The notes beneath the pieces are model-generated. The model worked only from the letters and a program-made list of their open reading frames with translations. It had not been told where the DNA came from and made no database searches. The position numbers were made by a program, and so were the translations under genes. From Urophycis tenuis (taxonomy: Eukaryota; Chordata; Actinopteri; Gadiformes; Phycidae): DNA of 64,000 nt. Of this stretch, positions 46,279-55,635 are shown piece after piece (the stretch's first letter is position 1; the number at the start of each line of letters is the position of its first letter). The stretch is taken from contig JAXIVH010000505.1 in assembly GCA_036785325.1 (NCBI GenBank), positions 1 to 64,000 on the forward strand. The letters are read 5' to 3'.

Positions 46279-47719
46279 ATATTATTTTTGGTTAATTTAT
46301 CACAATAATTTATTTGCTACGGAATTCTTATTGGAACACACATATGTTGCTGTGAGTCAGACCTATTATGTAGTACTCGATTGGAAAATCACTGTCGTCC
46401 GCCTCACTCATGTCTTCAAGTAAAAAACTATGAGAAATATTACGATTTTAATGCTATCAACGAATGTAGAGGTTTAGTAAACTTTGCTGAGTTCAAATAA
46501 ATCAACATAAGCATAGAAATATTCCAGAGCAAAGCAGTTATTGACATTCTTTACCGATTGTTGTGGTTTTTCTTGTATTTTTCAATTGCCCGCCAAGCAC
46601 TTCCGGGAACTAATGGAGGGCTACATGAACCATGTGATCGGCCAGGTTTTTGAACTTCCGTTGACGCCACTCTCTCTCTATAGGACTCTAGTTGAAATGT
46701 CCCGGTGGCCAAAAATCCTGTGTGGACAGGAGCTGAATGTGCACTGGGATGGCTTTGGTTCGTTTGGTCTCTCGCTCCAATATAGTATGTTGTAAATCCC
46801 GGCATAAATCCACAAGTATATTTTTGGGAATCTGTACCTACTGAGAAGCCACTCTGTGCTCTGACTGAGCAAATCCACACGCTCTTTGAAACCGTGCGCT
46901 CCCTGCAAAGCGCACGGTTCTCTAAATTTTCCAAAAGTGCAAGATGCGCCATCGTCCTTATTTCAAGTTGTCTTTTTTAGGTTGTCCTGTCCCAGCTGTC
47001 TTTTATAGCTTGTCATACCAATTATTCAAAAATGTCTGCTAACTTACTAAATGAGAATTGTTATTAATTAGAGGATACAGGGGATATGTGTGACATTTGT
47101 GATTGCTGAACACTGAAATTTACGCACGTTCCTACGCACAAGTACAAGTTGATAAATCCCATACTTTGTGTGGGAATGTTCGTACGCACTGCGTAAGCAC
47201 AAATCTGTGCGTACGCACGGTTGATAAATGAGGCCCCTGGACCCTAAGGCGTGTAGGTAAGATTATGGCCGACCCCTCCCACCCCGGTCACAAACTCTTT
47301 GCGTCACTCCCCTCTGGCAGGATGCTGCGGTCCATCAGAACCAAAACCTCACGGCAAAAGAACAGTTTTTTCCCGTCTGCCACTAGCCTTGTTAACAAGG
47401 CCCGGAGCCCCCCCTGACCCTGACTCTCTCCCTCCCCCCACACAGTCCTACATGCTACATTTACGTGGCAGCTTCAGATCGTCTGCGTTACATTAACGCA
47501 CAGTGTGTACTCATTCGGGACCACCATTTTTCTCTGCATGCACTACTGCTCCGTATTCCGTATTCATTGTACATTGTATATATATATATTTATAGTTATT
47601 TTACTTTTATTTTTAATACTGCTTTTTTCTTGCACCAATTGCACCAAGTCAAATTCCTTGTAGGTGCAAACCTATTTGGCAATAAACTTGTTTCTGATTC
47701 TGATTCTGATTCTGATTCA

Positions 47720-48106
47720 TGTCAGGGTTCTCACCTCTGCTCTGTTGGCCAACCCGTCACTGTCAGTGATGCAGCCGACGATGGTGGTGTCATCAGCAAA
47801 CTGTTGTGGGTGAACAGGGAGTACAGCAGGGGGCTGAGGACACATCCCTGGGGGGCACTGGTGCTGAGGGTCAGCGTGGAGGAGGTGGCATTGCCGATCC
47901 TTACAGCATGTGGCCTGCTTGTCAGGAAGTTCAGGATCCAGCTGCACAAGGTGGAACTGATGTGCAGGTCTCGAAGCTTCGCGACAAGTCTGGACGGCAC
48001 TATGCTGTTAAAAGCAGAGCTGTTGATAATGAAAATAACATTAAAAAATAAGAAAAACACAAAGTTGAGGAGGACCCCGAGCAACACCACCATCACCGGC
48101 GCCATC
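47720..48106 (-). pseudogene. Internally deleted LINE 5' end joined to RT
   Basis: The minus strand begins AAGATGGCGCCGGTGATGG near 48106, like the 5' ends of the other LINEs here. It jumps within about 60 bp to RT motifs (SSAFNSIVPSRLVAKLRDL, LSTSAPQGCVLSPLLYS). The endonuclease is missing. The frame is then cut by the plus-strand LINE and resumes at 38978 (NNLLLNIGKMKELIVDY). Confidence 0.7.
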
Positions 48107-48900
48107 TTGAGTCCTTTCCGTTATCAACTCCTTGGTCTTGCTTACATTGAGAGAGAGGTTGTTGTCCTGGTACCACACTGCCAGGGCTTTGACCTCTTCT
48201 CTGTAGTCTCATCGCTGTCTGTTATGAGTCCCATGATGGTGGTGTCATCAGCAAACTTAATGATGCCATTGAAGCTGGAAGTGTTGACACAGTTGTGCGC
48301 ATACTGGTAGTATTGGAGGGGGCTGAGAACGCAGCCCTGAGGGGCACCAGTGGTCAGAGTGAGTGCGGAGGAAGTGAGGTTGCCAACTCCCACCACCTGG
48401 GGTCTGCCCACCAGGAAGTCCAGGACCCAGTTGTAGAGGGAGGGGCTCAGTCTTAGGTCCTTGAGCTTAATGATGATCTTCCCAGGAACAATAGTGTTGA
48501 ATGCTGAGCTGTAGTCAAAAAACAGCATTCGGACATAGAGTGGGTTCTTCTTGTTGAGGTGGGAGAGGGTGGTGTGAAATGTCATGGATATGGCATCGTC
48601 AGTAGAGCAGTTTGGGCGATATACAAACTGAAGAGGGTCTAAGGTGGTGGGAAGGGTGGAGCAGATGTGGGTTTGACTTGCCGCTCGGAGCACTTCATGA
48701 TTTTGGAGGTTAGTTTAACAGGGCTGTAGTTGTTCAGGCTGGTGACCTGGGCTTTCTTGGGAACAGATACGATGGTGGAGGACTTGAAGCAGGTGGGGAT
48801 ATCAGACGGTTCAGGAAGAGGTTGAAGATTTGAGCAAACACCTCAGCAAGCTGGTCGGCACAACCTTGGAGGACACGGAGCCTTGCGGGGGTTGATCTTC
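48107..48900 (-). pseudogene. Oldest LINE fragment of the nest (reverse transcriptase)
   Basis: Frame with LDPLQFVYRPNCSTDDAI, RMLFFDYSSAFNTIVPGK, TGAPQGCVLSPLQY and FADDTTIMGLI, ending NLSLNVSKTKELI. There it is interrupted by the LINE that begins at 48106. Upstream to about 48900 it is recognisable in broken frames. No 5' end is seen. Confidence 0.7.
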
Positions 48901-49209
48901 AGATCTGCTCACGTCTGCAACGGATAACATTAGTGGGCAGTCGTCATTGTCTTAAGGTAACCTTTCAGCTGGGAAGGTGTTGATTTTCTCAAAAAAAGTG
49001 TTTTGAGGAGAATGGATTATGCCGCAACTTTTGGTTACCTTGCATCCACCACCAAGCAGCATATATCCAGATATGTTGAACATCACACATCCGGCTATTA
49101 CACACAGCCAAAGTCATGTTACCTCTGCGCTGGCTCCTCCAGCAACTTCTTTAATCAGATTGGAGTGGTGAAGTATTTCTATTGCTCCACAATGCAGCAG
49201 AGGAACTAC
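48901..49209. other. Short unassigned stretch
   Basis: Contains a plus-strand 87-codon frame from 49003 without recognisable motifs, running into the Tc1-like element; not called as a gene. Confidence 0.4.
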
Positions 49210-50473
49210 ACTGTGTGTACAATTGTATTTTTGAGGATTAATTTTATTGTTGAACAAGTTGAGTAGTTAGGTAGTTAGTCTCAGTCAATCCAAAATGTTA
49301 ATAAACATTACAATAATAAACATAACAAATAAATTATTGGGCAGCTATTGGTGTGCAGAATTACTAAATTAATAACTAAATGAAAAACTTTTTTTCCATC
49401 TCACTTGTTTATTTTAATCTGTTGTGATAATAACAAACAAACAACTTAAAAATAAACAAATAAACATTTCTGACATTTCCAAATTAAATTTAGCAGCAGC
49501 AGCAACCACAGCCTCCCAGACGCTGTTCAGAGAGGGGTGTTGTCTTCCCTCATTGTAAATGTCCCATTTATGAGGGCCCACAAGTTCTCAATAAGGATTT
49601 AGGTCAGGTGAGCAAGGGGGCCATGTCCTTATTCTTTGATCTTTAAGGTCTTTACTGGCTAGCCACGCAGTGGATTATTTGGACGCATGCGGTGGAGCAT
49701 TGTCCTGCATAAAAATCATGGCCTTCTTGAAAGATGTAGACTTTTTCCTGGACCGCTGCTTGAAGAAAGTGTTTTCTAAAAAGGTTTGGGAGTTGATTTT
49801 AAATCCATCTTCCACCTGAAAAGGTTCAAATAGCTCATCCTTAATAATACCAGCCCATACCAGTACCCCACCTCCACCTTGCTGGCGTCTGAATCAAAGC
49901 CACGGGCCCATCCATCTGGTCCACCAAGGGACACTCTCCTCTCCTCAGTCCATAAAACCTTTCAACCTTTGGCCAGTTTCAGCCTTCCTTACCTTGGCCG
50001 TGTCTCTGAGCACTGAACACCTTATACTTCTGGACACTCCAGGTAGGTTGCAGTTCTGGAATATGACACCACTGGAGGATAATGGGTTCCTGCTTCACGT
50101 TTGATTCTTCTCAAATTGTTGGCAGTTCATTTGCGTCTTTTTTTCCCCAACACGTTTCTTGTGACCTGATTGATTATTGGCAACAAAACGTCTGATGGTT
50201 CGGTGATCACCCCCCAATATTTTAGCAATTTCAAGAGTGATGCATTCCCCTGAAAGGCTTTTTAATTTTTTTTACCTTTCAGAGTCAGGTAAATCTCTTT
50301 TTTGGCTCATTTTGTCTGAGGAAAACAACCTGCCTAATAACCTGCCATCATTGCACAAATACACGTCACCTGATATGCTTAATTCCAAATAAGCATTGAA
50401 GTTTAAACAGCTTGGAGGAAAATATGCATAATATGGTCCAAATACTCACTTGCCTAATAATTGTGCACACAGT
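49210..50473 (-). mobile_element. Tc1/mariner-type element, decayed
   Basis: The ends match as inverted repeats: ACTGTGTGTACAATT at the left and ACTGTGTGCACAATTATTAG read inward from the right. Between them the minus strand encodes a broken Tc1/mariner transposase. An N-terminal helix-turn-helix region lies near 50300-50150. Downstream are AGIIKDELFEPFQVEDGF, AMIFMQDNAPPHASK and WPPCSPDLNPY, the classic second-aspartate and third-acid motifs of the superfamily. Many stops and frameshifts make this a dead copy, and the flanking TA is not conserved on both sides. Confidence 0.85.
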
Positions 50474-52820
50474 CAAAAGGATATAGTTTGAGGACTTTTC
50501 TACCACATGTCCCTGTTTTTCAGCAGGAGCTAGAGGCATCCAAGAGTGGGGGCTTAAAAAGGAAAGGGCTATGAGGAGGGCCTTGTACCATGCACAGGTG
50601 ACCTGGAGCCAGTTAACAGTCTGCCTATTAATAGCATAGCAAGAAGCAGGTAAAACGAAAGACGTGGTGAGGTGAGAGCTCCTGGGATCAAGGTTACATG
50701 GTAGCCTGCCTGTTGGGCTCGATTTTACATGTCCACGACTAGGTTAGCGTAGCTTGATGGCTCATAGCTAATCATGACATTGCTGCGTTCATTAGTCCCT
50801 GGAAAGAGATTTCACCATGGGTATTCCAAGTAAAGAAACGTCTTTTGTGTAGGACACACTGGTACGGGCAGCGGTTCTGATAGAGGAAGGCACAGCTGGA
50901 CATACCATCACCCCGTCTGCAGGAATGGATTAGACCGGAATCATCCAACCAGCCTCCCTCCATTCAGCTCATCTGAAAACAAGCTTTGCGCTGTCATTAA
51001 AATTGAAAAAATATACATAGTTTCCGGCTGGACCCAGCGTAGCCCATAGTCTACTACCGAAACCTGAAATACGAAAGTTATTATTTACTGGCATGCTTAC
51101 TGACATAACACTCATGCGATTTATCAAAACCTGACGCTTCAATATCCCACTGGAGCGCTAAACCCGCCAAATTGAAAATATGGCCAGTAGGCCGTTTTCA
51201 ATTTCGATCGCCGGCCGCATGCTGATATTTTATGTTACCTCACACGAATTGTATGCAGATCATATCATAATTGTAGGATATGTTTTCACTTTGATAATCC
51301 TTAAAATTGCTTTCTTGCCGAATGCAATTTTTAAGGATTCCCAATACAGTACACCGTTTTGGGCTACATTGTGTTAACAATACCGACGAGATATTAGAGC
51401 CTCTCAAAGTTCCGGTTGGATAGTTTTCCCCACTTTTCCTGGATCAATTTGCAGGTTTTGCTCTATGGCCATCAATGTTTGCAGCCAACATTGACGCCTG
51501 TAGTTTGGTTGCATGTGGACTGTCCTTATACAACTTCTCGGGCATTTCCGTTGTACTCAGAGGCGCAGTACCACTGTGCAACAAGGCGAAACGCCCAGGA
51601 TGGGGGGGAAAAAAACAATCAGTAGCCAATAAGTCAATGCCCGTTTTCGGACCGATGACTTAAGACTCCTGGTTAATAACCCATCTATACTGTCAAGGGC
51701 CACTGTACTCTGCCCTTGACAGTATCCGAAAAGGTCCCACATTTTGACTAGTCACTCCCGGTCCATTGGCAGTACAGGCTACACGTGGTCATCTCTCTTC
51801 GTGGAGTTCATCATTGCACGAGATTTGACCAATGAGTCTTGTTTTCATACTGTGAAATTGAATTAATATAGCAATAAGCAAATTGGTCCAGTAGTTAAAT
51901 GGCATACACTAAAAGGTACAATTAGTGTCCTGTAGCTTTGCAGATACTAGGTGCTTGCACGTGGGAGGGGGGGATGAGTGCAACATGGCTGCCAAGTCAT
52001 GTTTCAAATCAACCGGCACAATACAAACTTTAGAATTATAGCCTACTAGCCAATTGGGATTCTCAGCCATCTTTAAGACTTAAGTATCACAGCAACCATA
52101 AAATGTTGACACTGAAAAACCAAAATGAATCAGAACAAAGTGGTCTCCGGTTACAAACAGTGTGCATTACCATTAACAGTAACGTTAAGCATTAGAAGAC
52201 ACTTAAACCAAATTTTTTTTTTTATTACTAACAAACTGCCAAATACACTAGTTTGTGTAGACCCCAGAGGGCCTGGTCCTATAAACAAACTTTGTAGACA
52301 TCTAATTCCAGAGCTATCACTTAAAACAAATGGCATACCACACAAATTAAGTCAACACAGAAGCGAAAAGAACCACCCCTCCCTCCCCCCAGACGCATAA
52401 ACACGACAGCAGTCCATATGAGCAACAAGCCCTCCTCCGCATTAGTCATTATATCTGAAGATGCCACGCTTGGCGCTTGGTTTCAAAACATCCAGAAAAG
52501 TGCCCACCGGTTGACAAGGACACAAAAGATGCAAGCATTCCCTTTCGCAGTTACAAGTCTATTTACAATGAATTATAATATACCAACAATGGCCATATGG
52601 TCAGGGGAGGAAAGATTTAACATTTTGAATTTAAAAAAGTTTTTTTTTTTTGTTCCTGGTGGAAGGACGAGTGGAATTTAGTTTAGTCATAATTGTTCCA
52701 TTAATCCGGTAACCATGGCCACTTTACTAGACCCTACTGCAGAGGACACACATGTCACCTTGTGCCCTGCCAGGTGAACTTAAAACTTGCCTCAGGAGTC
52801 TGGAAGCACCAGAACGGGGG
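50474..52820. other. Intergenic region, no gene recognised
   Basis: No frame above about 90 codons has a motif. A perfect 14-bp hairpin lies at 51687-51725. The part nearest 52820 abuts the probable distal 3' end of hnrnpab. Confidence 0.4.
51687..51725. repeat. Perfect 14-bp inverted repeat with 11-nt loop
   Basis: ATACTGTCAAGGGC at 51687-51700 pairs with GCCCTTGACAGTAT at 51712-51725. Pairing does not extend outwards, so the stem is too short for an ordinary microRNA precursor. It may be a protein-binding palindrome or the ends of a tiny insertion. Confidence 0.8.
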
Positions 52821-52840
52821 AAAAAAATTACTGAAAAATG

Positions 52841-53199
52841 TTTATTTTTTTCTTCAAAAACAAAACAAAAAAAAAAAGCTCCTTTACAGCATCAATGTTT
52901 TGTCCTGTAAAGCCAGCAGACATGTAAAATACAACCCTTACAATACATTAGAATCAAAAAGGTACCAAAAAGTACGGTAAAATTTACACTTCCAGTGGTG
53001 GAAATGTGGGGAGAAAAAAAAACAACAAATCTAAGGGAAAAACAAAAACATGACAGGTTAAAAAAAAAATTGAAAAAGTTACATTTTATTCTGATGGTTT
53101 CTGTACAAAATGGTCGTCTGCCATAAAAGTTGAGTCGAGTCTTGTGTCCCCGCCAGGCTACCGCAAGTCCAATTCGTCTTACACTGGATCACTTGAGCA
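52841..53199 (-). other. hnrnpab: hnrnpab terminal non-coding exon with two poly(A) signals
   Basis: A strong acceptor (CTCCTCTTCCTCAG, AG at 53201-53200) starts an exon at 53199. It reads on to AATAAA at 53090-53085, a proximal poly(A) signal. A second AATAAA at 52846-52841 would give a longer 3'UTR containing U-rich and TTTTTTAACCTGTC-type sequence typical of hnRNP 3'UTRs. The matching donor lies just after the stop codon at 55618, so the 3'UTR contains an intron. This exon is inferred from splice signals and family precedent. Confidence 0.65.
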
Positions 53200-53672
53200 C
53201 TGAGGAAGAGGAGAAATATTCAAACCAAATTAATATGTAGCCTACCAATTTAGGCCAAAACAAAAGAAGCAATAACTTTGATGCTGGCCAATTAATATTT
53301 CAATTCTTAATAGAATTGCATATTTTAAAGACACTTCATTCCATATTTAAGCTTTTGGAACAAACTGACCTCAGCAAATTGTCGTCCACACCGTTGATAA
53401 AATTGAATTGTTGTAATCATGTATTTCATAATTGCAATATCAGATAAAAGTCTGCCAAAAATAAAGATCAATGTGTATGTGTATGCAAACACCTAAAACC
53501 ATCTATGAATATATAATGCTAAACAAGCAACAGTAACTGCAGTTACATATTGTTACAATGTACTGCTCTGAGCAGAACATGAGACATTCAGCAAACCATG
53601 ATATGGTCCATTACTGTCGACATCCATCAGGCTTTCAACGTAACTCGATTAATCTGGAAAACGTAATGCATT

Positions 53673-53715
<43 letters not shown>
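53673..53715. repeat. (TAA)n microsatellite
   Basis: About 14 TAA units in the 3'UTR intron of hnrnpab. Confidence 0.95.
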
Positions 53716-55218
53716 GGTACTACCGCATTGTATGCCTAATGTGTTTTGACTGTGACCTGGGCACACTTTGGCTCTGCCAGCTTTGTGGGTGTGTGTGTGG
53801 TTGATACGGTTCTTGTGGGGAAATTGACAGCGAGTTTGGAAGCGATTTCTCATGTGGTGGTGGGCTGCATCATTGCAGTTTGGCTTCCCATGCGGGAGGG
53901 AGCACGTGCTGGGGATGCAAACCGAATTTAAGTCACCTTGTGAGAACTGCGCGTCCCAAAAACTCTGATCACAGATTGCGCAGTTCATCCGGTGATCTGC
54001 CGTGTACCTCTGAAATTTCAAAACTCAGCAGTGTGGAAACTGCGCGTCCACACCAATGACTGGGCCAAACGGCGACTATAACTGCCACAGCCGTCGGTGG
54101 ACTGTCCCGTGCACTCCACCACCAGTGCACCACGGTAACGTTTAACCCCATACAGTGGGCAGTTATTCCACTTGATGCAAAACAATGCTGGTTCCATCCA
54201 GTGTCACCTAGAAACCGCTTGCTTACCGTCATCCAACTTTGCATTCACCACTTAAGATATTTATAACCCCTCATTGGAAAGATGCTAACCGTGTCTTAAC
54301 TAGTGGTGAGGTAACTAGAGCTCCCCTGTGGACAAGAGGATCATTGATATGGCCAAGTTTGAGAACAGGTCACAGTAGTGACCTGCTGTGACCATCAGGA
54401 GGGGGATAGTTCAGCATATTACTACAATGAATGCTCAACTGATCCGCCACAAAAAGTTAGTCTTCAGAAATATCCTAATTTTGGAGCTTTTCCCAGTAAA
54501 TGTTGACATTTGTTGCCGTAAATCACAGTATATTACGTTGCAATCAATTGAAGACACTTTTTTTTTCCTCTTAAGAATTGATATAAAATTGACACCAACA
54601 GACAAACCAAAAAGTGTAAGAACATAGCACCCAAGACTGGATTGAGATCATGGATTTGTTGCGTGGGCCAGAGCTCATGTTAGTTGAGGGCACAGCGTGG
54701 CAGCATTTGGCGCTCTCGGCAGCATGTTGTTAGGGAGGCAGAAGCAAAGGAAGAGACCCCAGGATGAAGGGATGATTCAGGTGTTGAAACAAGCCTGTGC
54801 CGCTGACTAGAGGGTAGGTGTGCTTTTATGACACTCGAGATGCAAATAGATTAAAGCGATCGGCAATTTAAGTCCAACGGCTGGCAAGACAAGATGGTAG
54901 TCGACTGTTGCGCATGCCTTTGGAGAACTTTTAAACCCCAATAATGTGTACAGGCATTGGAAATGACCAAAATATGCCCTATGTATCCAAGATGCATCAC
55001 AATGTAATACAACCAATTATTTGCCGGGTCTGAAAGTCTTCCTGGGTCATGAGCAGACAAGCTTTTTAAGATCCTGAACCATCCCTTAAGTTTGAAGATG
55101 CTTAGCAGCTGAAAAGCAGATAGCCTCCCATCTCCCAGATAAGCAAAACCCATGGGCTTGTGGTCCACCTTGACCCAATTCTAAAGCCATCGTCTTTTAC
55201 TAGTGTTTATGGTGTATT

Positions 55219-55246
55219 GTAGTAGTAGTAGTAGTAGTAGTAGTAA
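55219..55246. repeat. (TAG)n microsatellite
   Basis: About nine TAG units in the 3'UTR intron of hnrnpab. Confidence 0.9.
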
Positions 55247-55635
55247 TCAGGTTCTCTCCTGCAACCTCATATACATCTACAGCCAAAGAGGGGGGATGTA
55301 TTAGGAGGGGGTAACGGGCCAATTTCTCACTATACTAATACAATTAATCCCAGGCACTTTTAACATTACATTAGAAACTAACAAGGGCCCATATAGTGAA
55401 GAGGTTGATGCGTTCAATTTTGGTCAATTTAATTTTAAAAAGAGTAACGCAGTTCACTGCCAGCTTTGCCACATTGGCCAAATAAAAAATAGATTCAGTA
55501 ATGGTTACATAATTAATATTCTACAGCCTGTCCACTATGATGACCCCCAATGTCCCCACCCAAGTGTGCCATGACAGCTGTAGTAGTCACAAGTGTTGAC
55601 TATGAAGACATAGCATACCTTGCACTACAATGTGA

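Larger units (their letters stand above)
41522..46690 (-). mobile_element. Complete P element (5.17 kb) with 31-bp TIR and 8-bp TSD
   Basis: The left end is TAGAGTCCTATAGAGAGAGA at 41522, continuing to GGCGTCAAC. The right end (46660-46690) is its reverse complement, giving an inverted repeat of about 31 bp. GTTGAAAT flanks both sides (41514-41521 and 46691-46698). A 31-bp TIR and an 8-bp duplication are the classic P-element values. The transposase gene lies inside on the minus strand. Microsatellites at 42985-43052 and 46149-46278 are internal. Confidence 0.92.
41273..46952 (-). pseudogene. Harbinger transposase remnant (HARBI1-like), split by the P element
   Basis: The minus-strand start ATG lies near 46952 (MAHLALLENLENRALCRER). 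After a frameshift it continues RVDLLSQSTEWLLSRYRFP and then GFLATGTFQ, ending at 46699. Beyond the P element the frame resumes at 41513 with CGVSQPTLSRIMPAVLDAI and YIQFP. It ends with IDCTHITIKAQSHNEFSYINRK, containing one DDE-type aspartate region. The conserved order FLATGTFQ to GVSQPTLSRI shows the P element landed exactly between these motifs. The catalytic domain is truncated. Confidence 0.85.
40874..47236 (-). mobile_element. PIF/Harbinger element, interrupted by a P element
   Basis: Begins GGGCCTCATTTATCAACC and ends with its complement (GGTTGATAAATGAGGCCC), flanked by the 3-bp TSD CTG (40871-40873 and 47237-47239). Removing it rejoins the host LINE frame (DLYTS|WTLRR). Without the P element it is about 1.2 kb, a short element that keeps part of its transposase. 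Confidence 0.92.
39032..47420 (+). pseudogene. LINE ORF2 (endonuclease and reverse transcriptase), broken and interrupted
   Basis: Endonuclease pieces (39247-39720: FLSNVRSLSNKLDELQL, FTETWL, GGGICFYINSGWC) are followed by a deletion of the endonuclease C-terminus. RT pieces then continue to 40870 (LNDFRPVALTSVVMKSFERL, FVDFSCAFNT, TGSPQGCVLSSLLF, FADDTTLIRLI, FRFLGTVISQDLKWE). The coding sequence resumes at 47240 (RVGKIMADPSHPGHKLFASL, SFFPSATSLVNKAR). Frameshifts occur near 39420, 39800, 40060 and 40350. A 24-bp tandem duplication near 39374-39421 repeats FTETWL, which carries the endonuclease catalytic Glu. Confidence 0.8.
38979..47719 (+). mobile_element. L2/Rex1-type LINE inserted into an older LINE
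   Basis: The 5' end is CAAGATGGCGCCGTGG. The 3' end is GGCAATAAACTTGTTTC followed by TGATTC repeats. TGTCAG flanks it at 38973-38978 and 47720-47725, and the interrupted older LINE reads through when it is removed. Its own body (about 2.4 kb) is interrupted by the Harbinger at 40874-47236. It has an internal deletion between endonuclease and RT, so it was probably not autonomous. Confidence 0.85.

Noticed and set aside
53674..54021. 115-codon frame ending in poly-Tyr
   Set aside because: The Tyr run is the TAA microsatellite read in another frame, within an intron.
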